Below are positions 9,448 to 17,981 of a DNA stretch of 64,000 nt, in pieces. The position numbers were made by a program, and so were the translations under genes. The stretch comes from a bacterium (GTDB lineage Bacteria > Bacillota > Bacilli > Lactobacillales > Streptococcaceae): assembly GCA_905221085.1 (NCBI GenBank), contig CAJNBT010000001.1:248001-312000 (forward strand), written 5' to 3'. The notes beneath the pieces were generated by a model. The model did not search any database. It had not been told where the DNA came from and saw nothing but the letters and a program-made list of their open reading frames with translations. The first letter of the stretch is position 1. Each line of letters begins with the position of its first letter.

Positions 9448-11019
9448 TTACTTACGTTTCTTCTTCGCTTTTTTCATTTTATTCGCCATGCGTTTCATGG
9501 ATTGTTTCATAGCAAATTCACCGATTTTACCTTTGAGTCCTCCACCAAACATCTGGCTCATATCTGGCATTCCTGCTCCTCCGAGAGCTGACAGGTCAGG
9601 CATACCGCCTTGTCCCATCATTCCTTCAAGGGAAGACATATCCATTCCTCCCATATTTGGCATATTTTTTGGAAGGTTATTTGGATTGATTCCCATTTGC
9701 TTCATCATCTTGTTCATGTCCCCAGACATAACACCTTGCATGAGTTGTTTAGCCTGGTTAAAGTCTTTGATGAATTTATTGACTTCGACAAAGGTATTTC
9801 CAGAACCAGCAGCAATACGACGGCGACGGCTTGGATTTAACAAATCTGGATTTTCACGTTCTTCAGGTGTCATTGAAGACACAATGGCACGTTTGCGCGC
9901 AATCTGGCGCTCATCCACCTTCATGTTTTGAAGGGCTGGATTGTTTGCCATACCTGGAATCATCTTGAGCAAGTCTTCCATCGGCCCCATATTTTGCACC
10001 TGATCCAATTGATCAATGAAATCATTGAAATCAAAGGTGTTTTCACGCATCTTCTCAGCCATTTCAAGGGCTTTTTGCTCATCGTATTCTTGAGAAGCTT
10101 TCTCAATCAGAGTCAGCATATCTCCCATACCGAGAATACGGCTGGCCATGCGGTCTGGGTGGAAGGTTTCAATGTCGGTAATTTTTTCACCAGTACCAGT
10201 GAACTTAATTGGTTTTCCAGTAATGTGACGAACAGATAAGGCAGCACCACCACGAGTATCCCCATCAATCTTAGTAAGGATAACCCCAGTCACTTCCAAC
10301 TGAGCATTAAACTCACGCGCAACATTGGCCGCTTCTTGACCAATCATGGCATCAACGACGAGCAAAATTTCATTTGGTTGAGCCAAGGCTTTCACGTCAC
10401 GAAGCTCATTCATCAAAAGCTCATCAATCTGCAAACGACCTGCTGTATCAATCAAGACATAGTCATTATGATTGGCTTGGGCTTGTTCCAAACCTTGACG
10501 AACAATCTCAACAGCTGGAACTTCTGTCCCTAGAGCGAAGACAGGCACATCGATTTGTTGACCTAGAGTTTTCAACTGGTCGATGGCAGCAGGACGATAG
10601 ATATCCGCCGCAATCATCAAAGGACGGGCATTTTCTTCCTTCTTGAGTTTGTTGGCCAATTTACCTGCAAAGGTTGTTTTACCAGCCCCCTGCAAACCGA
10701 CCATCATGATGATTGTAGGAATCTTAGGAGACTTGATAATTTCTGCCGTATCAGAACCTAGAACGGCTGTCAGTTCCTCATCAACGATTTTGATAATCTG
10801 TTGCGCTGGATTAAGGGTATCAATGACCTCATGCCCGACTGCACGCTCACGAACTTTCTTGATAAAGTCCTTTACAACAGGCAAGGCAACGTCGGCCTCA
10901 AGCAAGGCCAAGCGAATTTCTTTGGTTGCCTCTTGGACATCAGATTCAGAGATTTTTCCTTTTTTACGTAGATTTTTAAAGACGTTCTGCAAACGTTCTG
11001 TTAAACTTTCAAATGCCAT
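9448..11019 (-). CDS. ffh: Signal recognition particle protein Ffh (SRP54)
   Basis: 523 residues. N domain, then the GTPase G domain with GLQGAGKTT (about 108-116), DTAGRLQ, TKIDGDTRGGAA and GTGEK; then the methionine-rich M domain with RRRRIAAGSGN and a long Met/Gly tail ending in KKAKKKRK. With 4.5S RNA it targets nascent membrane proteins to FtsY. It lies 11 bp after ylxM, the usual pairing. No SRP RNA gene is in this window. Confidence 0.97.
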   Translation of the reverse strand: MAFESLTERLQNVFKNLRKKGKISESDVQEATKEIRLALLEADVALPVVKDFIKKVRERAVGHEVIDTLNPAQQIIKIVDEELTAVLGSDTAEIIKSPKIPTIIMMVGLQGAGKTTFAGKLANKLKKEENARPLMIAADIYRPAAIDQLKTLGQQIDVPVFALGTEVPAVEIVRQGLEQAQANHNDYVLIDTAGRLQIDELLMNELRDVKALAQPNEILLVVDAMIGQEAANVAREFNAQLEVTGVILTKIDGDTRGGAALSVRHITGKPIKFTGTGEKITDIETFHPDRMASRILGMGDMLTLIEKASQEYDEQKALEMAEKMRENTFDFNDFIDQLDQVQNMGPMEDLLKMIPGMANNPALQNMKVDERQIARKRAIVSSMTPEERENPDLLNPSRRRRIAAGSGNTFVEVNKFIKDFNQAKQLMQGVMSGDMNKMMKQMGINPNNLPKNMPNMGGMDMSSLEGMMGQGGMPDLSALGGAGMPDMSQMFGGGLKGKIGEFAMKQSMKRMANKMKKAKKKRK

Positions 11020-11030
11020 TTTTCTTCCTC

Positions 11031-11363
11031 TTATTCTCTATTATCAATGCTTGTTAAAATTTCTATCTGCTCCTGCAGAAAGTCATCCTTGGGATAGCGC
11101 TCCAAAATCTGATCAAAAATCTGACTACGGACAATGTAGTCCGAGTACATGTGCAATTTCATCTCATAATCTTCCAGAATCTTTTCTGTCCGCTTGATAT
11201 TATCATAGACAGCCTGACGACTGACACCAAATTCCTCGGCAATTTCAGCAAGGCTGTAATCATCAGCGTAGTAGAGCTCGATATAATTCATTTGCTTATC
11301 TGTCAAAAGCGCCGCATAAAATTCAAAGAGCGCATTCATTCGATTGGTTTTTTCAATTTCCAT
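11031..11363 (-). CDS. ylxM: YlxM-type helix-turn-helix protein
   Basis: 110 residues. A sigma-like helix-turn-helix covers [36 protein letters not shown] (about 28-65). It belongs to the YlxM/p13 family encoded just upstream of ffh in streptococci. In S. mutans a YlxM protein modulates SRP function; a regulatory role here is inferred from family and position. Confidence 0.9.
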
Positions 11364-11453
11364 AACTTTTATTATACCAAAAATTAGCCCAATCTACCAC
11401 ATTAGCAGGCTAATCCAAGAAGATATCCAGGGAAATTTGAAAAAGACATGAGA

Positions 11454-11831
11454 CTAGCCCCAAGTAATTTCCAATTGATAGCTGGCGAAGGGTTGTCCCT
11501 CTTGATTTTTTAGTTGATAGTCTAAATGAATCTTTTGACCATCCACTTCATAGCGACTGGTTTGGATAATAAACTCCTGCATGCCCATAGGTGTAGGAAT
11601 ATAGGCCAAACTATCACTATCCTTTAGGAAGCGCATAATGGTCTTGGGATTGGAAAAACGGCTCATCACAAGTTCTTGATCATGAAATTTAATAACCACT
11701 TTTTCCTTTTCCTCATTATAGAAAAGCAGGTAGCTATAACCTCCCTTTTCATGCACTTCCACGTCATAAAGTTGGTCAATCACTTCCAACTGCTCATCAA
11801 ACTGAATCGTATTTCGAATCCGAATCTTCAC
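11454..11831 (-). CDS. DUF1934 (YwiB-like) beta-barrel protein
   Basis: 125 residues, rich in predicted beta strands, starting MKIRIRNTIQFDEQLEVIDQ and ending YQLEITWG. This fits the DUF1934/YwiB family, a lipocalin-like barrel of unknown function. It is divergent from the HD-domain gene at 11903, leaving only about 70 bp for both promoters. No catalytic motif is visible. Confidence 0.75.
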   Translation of the reverse strand: MKIRIRNTIQFDEQLEVIDQLYDVEVHEKGGYSYLLFYNEEKEKVVIKFHDQELVMSRFSNPKTIMRFLKDSDSLAYIPTPMGMQEFIIQTSRYEVDGQKIHLDYQLKNQEGQPFASYQLEITWG

Positions 11832-11865
11832 ATCAAGTCCTCTTTCTTGTCTCTTGTCCTACTAT

Positions 11866-11902
11866 TTTACCAAAAACTCTAGCTTTTTGCTATAATGGTC
11901 AT
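11866..11902 (+). promoter_or_regulatory. Extended -10 promoter predicting a leaderless mRNA
   Basis: TGCTATAAT (11888-11896) is a perfect extended -10. The -10 hexamer ends seven bases before the A of the ATG at 11903, so the expected transcription start falls on the start codon itself. No ribosome-binding sequence fits between them. Confidence 0.65.
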
Positions 11903-13207
11903 ATGAACGAAAAAGTATTCCGTGACCCAGTTCACAACTATATCCATGTAAATAATCAGGTCATCTATGACTTGATCAATACAAAAGAATTTCAACGTCT
12001 GCGCCGTATTAAGCAACTAGGAACTTCCAGTTATACCTTCCACGGTGGGGAGCACAGCCGCTTTTCCCATTGTCTTGGAGTCTATGAGATTGCACGACGT
12101 ATCACGGAGATTTTTGAAGAAAAATATCCTGAAGAATGGGATCCTGCTGAGTCTCTCTTGACCATGATCGCTGCTCTGCTACATGACCTTGGGCATGGTG
12201 CCTACTCCCATACTTTTGAAAATCTCTTTGATACAGATCATGAGGCCATTACTCAGGAAATCATCCAAAGTCCTGAGACAGAGATTCACCAAGTCCTGCT
12301 ACAAGTAGCACCAGATTTCCCAGAAAAGGTAGCCAGTGTCATCGACCATACCTATCCTAACAAGCAGGTCGTGCAACTCATTTCCAGTCAGATCGATGCG
12401 GACCGTATGGACTATCTCTTGCGCGACTCCTATTTTACAGGAGCATCTTATGGAGAATTTGACCTGACACGGATCCTCCGAGTGATTCGTCCTATCGAAA
12501 ATGGGATCGCCTTTCAGCGCAATGGCATGCACGCTATCGAAGACTATGTCCTCAGTCGCTACCAGATGTACATGCAGGTCTATTTCCACCCAGCAACACG
12601 GGCCATGGAGGTCCTCCTTCAAAACCTTCTCAAACGGGCTAAGGAACTCTATCCTGAAGACAAGGACTTCTTTTCACGAACTTCTCCACACCTCCTGCCT
12701 TTCTTTGAAAAAAATGTGACCTTGTCTGACTATCTAGCTCTGGATGATGGTGTGATGAATACTTACTTCCAGCTCTGGATGACCAGTCCTGACAAGATTC
12801 TCTCAGACTTGTCGCAACGCTTTGTCAACCGCAAGGTCTTTAAATCCATTACCTTTTCACAAGAAAATCAAGACCAACTCGCCAGCATGAGAAAATTGGT
12901 TGAGGACATTGGCTTTGATCCCGACTACTATACTGCCATTCATAAGAACTTCGACCTCCCTTATGATATCTATCGTCCCGAATCTGAAAATCCACGGACA
13001 CAGATTGAGATTTTACAAAAAAATGGAGAACTGGCCGAACTCTCTAGCCTGTCTCCTATCGTCCAATCTCTTGCTGGTAGTCGTCACGGAGATAATCGTT
13101 TTTATTTCCCAAAAGAAATGTTGGATCAAAACAGCATCTTCGCAAGCATCACCCAGCAATTTTTACACTTGATTGAGAACGATCATTTTACCCCAAATAA
13201 AAACTAG
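11903..13207 (+). CDS. HD-domain phosphohydrolase (dGTPase-like)
   Basis: 434 residues. The N-terminal HD domain has HGGEHSRFSHCLGVYEIA (histidine ligand, about 48-65), LLHDLGHGAYSHTFE (the HD pair, about 93-107) and a later QIDADRMDYLLRDS aspartate. These are the SamHD1/dGTPase-like metal ligands, so hydrolysis of a nucleotide triphosphate is plausible, but the substrate is unknown. It precedes a HAD phosphatase by 12 bp, probably an operon. The promoter suggests a leaderless transcript. Confidence 0.88.
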   Translation: MNEKVFRDPVHNYIHVNNQVIYDLINTKEFQRLRRIKQLGTSSYTFHGGEHSRFSHCLGVYEIARRITEIFEEKYPEEWDPAESLLTMIAALLHDLGHGAYSHTFENLFDTDHEAITQEIIQSPETEIHQVLLQVAPDFPEKVASVIDHTYPNKQVVQLISSQIDADRMDYLLRDSYFTGASYGEFDLTRILRVIRPIENGIAFQRNGMHAIEDYVLSRYQMYMQVYFHPATRAMEVLLQNLLKRAKELYPEDKDFFSRTSPHLLPFFEKNVTLSDYLALDDGVMNTYFQLWMTSPDKILSDLSQRFVNRKVFKSITFSQENQDQLASMRKLVEDIGFDPDYYTAIHKNFDLPYDIYRPESENPRTQIEILQKNGELAELSSLSPIVQSLAGSRHGDNRFYFPKEMLDQNSIFASITQQFLHLIENDHFTPNKN

Positions 13208-13219
13208 AAGAGGAAATTT

Positions 13220-14026
13220 ATGAGTATTAAACTAATCGCCGTCGATATCGACGGAACCCTTGTCAATAGCCAAAAGGTGATTACTCCTGAAGTCTTTTCT
13301 GCCATCCAAGATGCCAAAGAAGCTGGTGTCAAAGTCGTCATTGCAACTGGTCGCCCTATCGCAGGAGTTGCCAAACTTCTAGATGACTTGAAATTAAGAG
13401 ATGAGGGTGACTATGTAGTAACCTTCAACGGTGCCCTTGTCCAAGAAACCGCTACTGGTCATGAGATTATTAGTGAATCCTTGACTTATGAGGATTATCT
13501 GGATATGGAATTCCTCAGTCGCAAGCTCGGTGTCCATATGCACGCTATTACCAAGGACGGTATCTATACTGCCAATCGCAATATCGGAAAATACACAGTT
13601 CACGAATCAACCCTCGTCAGCATGCCCATCTTCTACCGTACACCTGAAGAAATGGCTGACAAGGAAATTGTCAAATGTATGTTCATTGATGAACCAGAAA
13701 TCCTCGATGCTGCGATTGAAAAGATACCAGCCGAATTTTACAAACGCTACTCTATCAACAAATCTGCTCCTTTCTACCTCGAACTCCTTAAAAAGAATGT
13801 GGACAAAGGTTCAGCTATTACTCACCTAGCTGAAAAACTCGGATTGACCAAAGATGAAACCATGGCTATTGGTGACGAAGAAAATGACCGTGCCATGCTG
13901 GAAGTCGTTGGGAATCCCGTTGTCATGGAAAACGGAAATCCAGAAATCAAAAAAATCGCCAAATACATCACTAAAACAAATGACGAATCTGGCGTTGCCC
14001 ATGCCATCCGTACATGGGTGCTGTAA
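13220..14026 (+). CDS. Cof-type HAD-superfamily phosphatase
   Basis: 268 residues. HAD motif I is AVDIDGTLVNS (residues 7-17), motif II VIATGRP, the conserved lysine is in KNVDKGSAI, and motif III/IV reads AIGDEENDRAMLE. The type II cap lies between motifs II and III. Such proteins dephosphorylate small phosphorylated sugars or cofactors; the specific substrate cannot be read from sequence. RBS AGAGGAAA; the last gene before the tRNA island. Confidence 0.92.
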   Translation: MSIKLIAVDIDGTLVNSQKVITPEVFSAIQDAKEAGVKVVIATGRPIAGVAKLLDDLKLRDEGDYVVTFNGALVQETATGHEIISESLTYEDYLDMEFLSRKLGVHMHAITKDGIYTANRNIGKYTVHESTLVSMPIFYRTPEEMADKEIVKCMFIDEPEILDAAIEKIPAEFYKRYSINKSAPFYLELLKKNVDKGSAITHLAEKLGLTKDETMAIGDEENDRAMLEVVGNPVVMENGNPEIKKIAKYITKTNDESGVAHAIRTWVL

Positions 14027-14042
14027 AAGTGAAGAATATACG

Positions 14043-14067
14043 AAAACCGCTCGGCTGAGCGGTTTTT
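14043..14067 (+). terminator. Terminator of the HD-HAD operon
   Basis: Perfect stem ACCGCTC/GAGCGGT with a GGCT loop followed by TTTTT. Confidence 0.85.
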
Positions 14068-14080
14068 GATGTCTAATTAC

Positions 14081-14100
14081 TGCCCCCTGCAGGAATCGAA
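14081..14100 (+). repeat. Left attachment-site core (att repeat)
   Basis: Duplicate of the last 20 bases of the tRNA-Arg gene, with one difference (A for C at 14091). It lies 13 bp after the terminator of the upstream operon and marks the island's left edge. Confidence 0.8.
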
Positions 14101-14142
14101 AAACAGGACTCAAACCCTTGATTTAAAGGCTTTTCTAACTTA

Positions 14143-14162
14143 CTTGGTCAATTTTTGGTCAA
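14143..14162 (+). repeat. Left arm-type repeats (two TTGGTCAA copies)
   Basis: CTTGGTCAA and TTTTGGTCAA occur back to back about 45 bp inside the left core. The same octamer clusters at the right end. Their place relative to the cores matches tyrosine-integrase arm sites. Confidence 0.65.
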
Positions 14163-14274
14163 AAATTTCGCTTACTTTTTTTCAAACTCACTCCGGCAAT
14201 TCCACCTTCAAGCTCATATCCGAAAGTACAGCGAATCACTTCCTTTAGTCAAACATATAACTGAACAACATTGT

Positions 14275-15060
14275 TTATCTTCCTGCACTTTCATATTTTT
14301 TCAATCCTTTTCTAAAAATTGTACGACTGATAATAATCAAAAAAACTGTAAAAACTATTTGATAGAAAAATAGGTTCAATGTATCTTTCCCTAAAAATAT
14401 TAATACTGCAGGATTGGCAATTAATAAATTGGGAACAAATAACATAGTGATCAATCTGTTAATACCTGTAAAAATATTATATGGATACTTAGAAATTCCA
14501 ATATAATTCAAAAATACATCTACTTTTGAAAATTTAGTTGGAAACCAAAATGAACTAATCGTTATTAGAAACCAAATTGAATAATATATAATACAACCAC
14601 ACATTAAAGAAAGGATATAAAATAATATTTTTAATGAATTTAAATGTACATTTAAATTTCCATAACTTATAAAAATGATCGCAAGACCAAAAAAAGTATT
14701 CACGAATTGAACTAAATTAAATGATCTAAAAATATAGAACAACTGAGTATCAAACGGCCTCAATAAAATTTGATCCAAGTTACCACTCAAAATATCTGAT
14801 TCTAAAATTCCCATACTTCTAATTAACAATCCCATCATAACTCCATCTACAATAGTGTAGGAACCTACCAAAAATAAAATTTGATAATAGTCCCAACCAT
14901 TAAAAGAGTCTATGTTTAAGAAAATCAATCTAAAAAATACAATAGGTAAACCAATCCACAGTATCGACGAAAATAGACCACAAAAGAAGTCAAAATGAAA
15001 ATTCATATCAGATTTAAAACCAAAATGAAGTAGCCTAAAAATTACTTTTATTCTAAACAT
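14275..15060 (-). CDS. ABC-2 family exporter permease, second subunit
   Basis: 261 residues from the ATG behind GGGAGGAT; an in-frame ATG five codons upstream lacks a ribosome site and overlaps the previous gene. About six membrane helices, with the diagnostic GILESDILSGNLDQILLRPFDTQLFYIF segment after helix 3, fit the ABC-2 permease family PF06182 (formerly DUF990). It begins one base after its partner permease, so the two probably form a heterodimer with the ATPase. The transported substrate is unknown. Codon use is very AT-rich compared with the flanking core genes. Confidence 0.85.
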   Translation of the reverse strand: MFRIKVIFRLLHFGFKSDMNFHFDFFCGLFSSILWIGLPIVFFRLIFLNIDSFNGWDYYQILFLVGSYTIVDGVMMGLLIRSMGILESDILSGNLDQILLRPFDTQLFYIFRSFNLVQFVNTFFGLAIIFISYGNLNVHLNSLKILFYILSLMCGCIIYYSIWFLITISSFWFPTKFSKVDVFLNYIGISKYPYNIFTGINRLITMLFVPNLLIANPAVLIFLGKDTLNLFFYQIVFTVFLIIISRTIFRKGLKKYESAGR

Positions 15061-15061
15061 T

Positions 15062-15856
15062 TTATCCTCCCACATTTGAGAAGTGCTCCACTCCTTTTCT
15101 CAATATGAATCTTGATATAATATAAAAAATGATGCACCAAATCAATTGAATACAAATAATTCTCAAATAGTCTATTAATTTATATGTATCATTACTAAAC
15201 ATCTGAAGCGGTTCATATACTAAGTATTTAAAAGGTAATACATCTAAAAACAGACGAAAATTATTTGAAAAAAAACTTAAAGGCAATAATATTCCTGATA
15301 AAAACTGAATTACTATTTCTTTAACAGTAAGGACAAAAAATATATTTTCTAACCAAAAAGAAAGCATACCTACACAACATGATATTAAAAACCATAGAAC
15401 CATAGATAGAATAATTGCAATACTTCCTAAAATAAGAATTTCAATGGTTAATAACTCATTCTTGTAATAAACACTGGAGAATAAAATGACAGGAATGATG
15501 ATAAATAATAAATGAGCAAGCCTATCTCCAAGCATTTTACAAAAATAATACTTATAAAAAGTAACAGGTTTTATTAATATGCTAAAAAAATTTCCTGAAT
15601 GAACATCGTCATTGATTTCCCAATCAACTGGATAAAAAACAAAATATGAAAAAATTATAGTCCCCAAATAGTATTGAACCATTGAGGTAAAATCATATCC
15701 TGCTATATTTATCTGGTTACTCTGATATATATACGTCCATAAAAATACTGATATCATAATTTGTATACTTGCCTGTAACATTAACAATAGTACACTTGAT
15801 TTATAGTTCAAAATAGATCGAAATGATATCAGAATAATAGACATTTCTTTTTTCAA
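15062..15856 (-). CDS. ABC-2 family exporter permease, first subunit
   Basis: 264 residues with about six membrane helices. NDDVHSGNFFSILIKPVTFYKYYFCKMLGDR is the PF06182 signature loop, equivalent to that in the second permease. Its start codon overlaps the stop of the ATPase gene by four bases (ATGA), so the operon is translationally coupled. Related pairs export drugs, antimicrobial peptides or other amphipathic compounds, but nothing here fixes the substrate. Very AT-rich. Confidence 0.85.
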   Translation of the reverse strand: MKKEMSIILISFRSILNYKSSVLLLMLQASIQIMISVFLWTYIYQSNQINIAGYDFTSMVQYYLGTIIFSYFVFYPVDWEINDDVHSGNFFSILIKPVTFYKYYFCKMLGDRLAHLLFIIIPVILFSSVYYKNELLTIEILILGSIAIILSMVLWFLISCCVGMLSFWLENIFFVLTVKEIVIQFLSGILLPLSFFSNNFRLFLDVLPFKYLVYEPLQMFSNDTYKLIDYLRIICIQLIWCIIFYIISRFILRKGVEHFSNVGG

Positions 15857-16839
15857 TTGTGCTCCTTATTTGTAAAATAGTTTTGTAAAATAATTTCTTC
15901 TAAAGAAAGATTTGATATTTCAAAATCTTCTATATCTACAAGCTTATTGATTGATTCTAATGTCTCAAAGACAAAATCTCTAGGTATTTTTAGTATACAT
16001 TCCGATTTTGTTTGAGAAATGACTACTACTCCTTTAACAGAGCATAACTCTGGTACCAAATCTAATGTCATTTTTATCTTTAAATATTTAAAATCAGAAA
16101 ATTTAGATAAAATAACATCCATTGACTCCTGCAAAATAATTTTTCCTTTGTCAATGACGATTAATTCGTCACAAACAGACGAAATATCATCCATATCATG
16201 ACTCGTTAAAATAATAGTAGTATGACATTCTTCATTCATTTTCTTTAAAAATGTTCTGATATCTTTTTTAGACTGTATATCTAACCCTATAGTAGGCTCG
16301 TCTAAAAATAATATTTCCGGACTTGTTAAAGATGCCGCGATAAACTCCATTTTCATTTTTTGTCCAAGAGAGAGGGTCCGGACCTGCTGGTAAAGCTGAT
16401 CTTTTACATTCAACAAATTGCTTAATTCCTGAATTCGTTCTTGTAAAATCGCCGGTTCTACCTCATATAAAGTACCAATCAATTGAAAATAATCCATAGC
16501 CGAAACATCTTGAAATAACTGTAATTTATTTCCTACTACTATTGAAATTTTTTTTCTAAAATTTATACTTCTTTTAAATGGAATTTCTCCATTCACTTCT
16601 AATTTTCCGGAACTAGGATAAAGAGTCCCAGTCAACATTTTAATCGTTGTGGATTTACCAGCTCCATTACTCCCAATAAAGCCAACTATACTCCCTCTCT
16701 TAATCGTAAAACTAATATCTTGAACAGCTCGAATCGTTATTTGATTACGTTTCAAAAATCTCTTGATAAATGGGAGTCTTGAATCAAAATTATAAAAATT
16801 TTTAGATAAATTCTGAGCATTAATAACTATTTCACTCAT
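15853..16839 (-). CDS. ABC exporter ATP-binding subunit
   Basis: 328 residues from the ATG behind AAAGGAGAG; a longer frame 15 codons upstream has no ribosome site. Walker A is GFIGSNGAGKSTT, signature LSLGQKMKMEF, Walker B EILFLDEPTIGLD and the switch histidine is in ILTSHDMDD. The ~90-residue C-terminal extension after the ATPase core is common in NatA/CcmA-type subunits of ABC-2 exporters. First intact gene of the island operon; a decayed reading frame ends 49 bp upstream. Confidence 0.9.
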   Translation of the reverse strand: MSEIVINAQNLSKNFYNFDSRLPFIKRFLKRNQITIRAVQDISFTIKRGSIVGFIGSNGAGKSTTIKMLTGTLYPSSGKLEVNGEIPFKRSINFRKKISIVVGNKLQLFQDVSAMDYFQLIGTLYEVEPAILQERIQELSNLLNVKDQLYQQVRTLSLGQKMKMEFIAASLTSPEILFLDEPTIGLDIQSKKDIRTFLKKMNEECHTTIILTSHDMDDISSVCDELIVIDKGKIILQESMDVILSKFSDFKYLKIKMTLDLVPELCSVKGVVVISQTKSECILKIPRDFVFETLESINKLVDIEDFEISNLSLEEIILQNYFTNKEHN

Positions 16840-16887
16840 ATATCTCTCCTTTCGATAAAATATATTTACTTGTACTTTTTCCATACT

Positions 16888-17109
16888 TTACCAAAATGCT
16901 AAAGATTGAGCTAAAATCTTCGGGATGGGTAAAATAATAGATGTTAAATATATGTCTTCGTGTACTTCTGTTATTAAATCAATAATCCTCTGACTACTCT
17001 TAGAAGATATCAAAAATTCCGACCACAACGTTTCTTATTGATTTTATAACGGTTATAGTAATCATACATTTAAAGATTCAAATTCCATAATCCATTCCTT
17101 GCTATTCAT
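16888..17109 (-). pseudogene. Frameshifted small gene in front of the island exporter
   Basis: An ATG at 17109 behind a good GGAGGT starts MNSKEWIMEFESLN and stops after 15 codons. The message continues in the other frames as DYYNRYKINKKRCGRN and then SSKSSQRIIDLITEVHEDI and more, ending in SLAFW at TAA 16888. Two frameshifts would join these into about 73 residues. The position just before the ABC ATPase suggests the lost first gene of the operon, possibly a substrate or regulator. The family is not recognised. Confidence 0.4.
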
Positions 17110-17526
17110 AAATTACCTCCATTTTTTATAGTCAGTCTAATATCTACAATTTTCTATATAATATTATTGTATCATTATTTTATATATTCGTATATAAATA
17201 AGACAATATTCCTCATAACTAATTTACATTAAACAGAGATAAATCAGTCAAAAATTAATTATTTAACTAACATAGCGAGCATAAATAACTTATACCTATA
17301 AAGACTTACTCCTATGATCTACTTAACCTCATAATCATCAAAATCAAAACAAATATTTAGTCAAATTTTGGTCACACTTTGGTCAAAAATTCCAAAAATA
17401 CTAAGTTATTTTAAATATTCTCCTTTTTTGTTAAAATTTCACCAGTTTCAGCATATAAAGGTAAATTATATCTTCTTACTTTTTTCCAAAACAGCAACAG
17501 CCTTATCAGAATATAAAACCATAGCT
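17110..17526. other. AT-rich island DNA without a gene
   Basis: Apart from the first copy of the arm-site block (17316-17416) and the possible out-of-frame continuation of the antitoxin gene (about 17465-17526), this stretch holds no supportable coding frame on either strand. Confidence 0.6.
17316..17416 (+). repeat. Inner copy of a duplicated arm-site block
   Basis: About 100 bp starting GATCTACTT and ending TATTTTAAA, with three TTGGTCAA-like units at 17357-17387 (TTAGTCAAA, TTTTGGTCAC, CTTTGGTCAA). It matches 17810-17909 in order and spacing, including ATCAAAACAAAT just before the units. Unlike the outer copy, no tRNA-like core follows it. Confidence 0.7.
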
Positions 17527-17706
17527 TCAATCCTCTTTTACATCATCTTCAATATCTAGTTTCACTTCAAAAGGAATACTTCTAGTTAAAACACATTGCT
17601 TCAAAAATAACTTTACAGCAGTTGTCATATCTAAACCTAATTCATTAAAAATTGCAGTTGCTTCTTTTTTTAAATCATCATCAACTCTAACAGCAATTTG
17701 TGGCAT
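17527..17706 (-). CDS. Orphan RelB/DinJ-type antitoxin, probably C-terminally truncated
   Basis: 59 residues: MPQIAVRVDDDLKKEATAI, then FNELGLDMTTAVKLFLKQC and a SIPFEVKLDIEDD tail. This is the ribbon-helix-helix N-terminus of RelB/DinJ antitoxins (first strand QIAVRVDDDLK, helix LGLDMTTAVKLFL). RBS AAGGAG. A +1 shift at the stop opens IEAMVLYSDKAVAVLEKSKKI, so the gene is probably frameshifted near its end. No RelE/YafQ toxin gene follows; the arm-site repeats begin instead. It appears to be the remains of a toxin-antitoxin module. Confidence 0.7.
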   Translation of the reverse strand: MPQIAVRVDDDLKKEATAIFNELGLDMTTAVKLFLKQCVLTRSIPFEVKLDIEDDVKED

Positions 17707-17809
17707 AGTATTTTCTCCTTTTTATTCTGTATGTCTATTGTATCACTTCCAGACAGACAATTTAAATTTTTATACATATTAAATACAAAATAAAATAGAC
17801 CAGCTTCCT

Positions 17810-17909
17810 GATCTACTTTATTCTATATTCATAAAAATCAAAACAAATTTTTGGTCAAATTTTGGTCAACGTTTGGTCAAAAAAACAAAATATACTATAC
17901 TATTTTAAA
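17810..17909 (+). repeat. Outer copy of the arm-site block
   Basis: Three close TTGGTCAA units at 17848-17882 (TTTTTGGTCAA, TTTTGGTCAA, GTTTGGTCAA), about 100 bp from the tRNA-borne core. It repeats the block at 17316-17416. Confidence 0.7.
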
Positions 17910-17981
17910 AAACTAAATTGTGATGATTGCCTATAAATAAAGACTTTGAATATTCTTTATGTTTCTTTACGCTTCTTAAAA

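Noticed and set aside
14101-14274. Integrase remnant near the left end of the island
   Set aside because: Both strands were read; only arm-type repeats are present, with no tyrosine-recombinase motif.
16888-17109. Intact short peptide gene (15 codons) as a bacteriocin leader
   Set aside because: The frame stops at 15 codons and lacks a double-glycine leader; the wider region reads better as a frameshifted remnant.
17368-17559. Plus-strand 63-codon frame overlapping the antitoxin region
   Set aside because: No ribosome site, hydrophobic shadow of the minus-strand gene and arm repeats.
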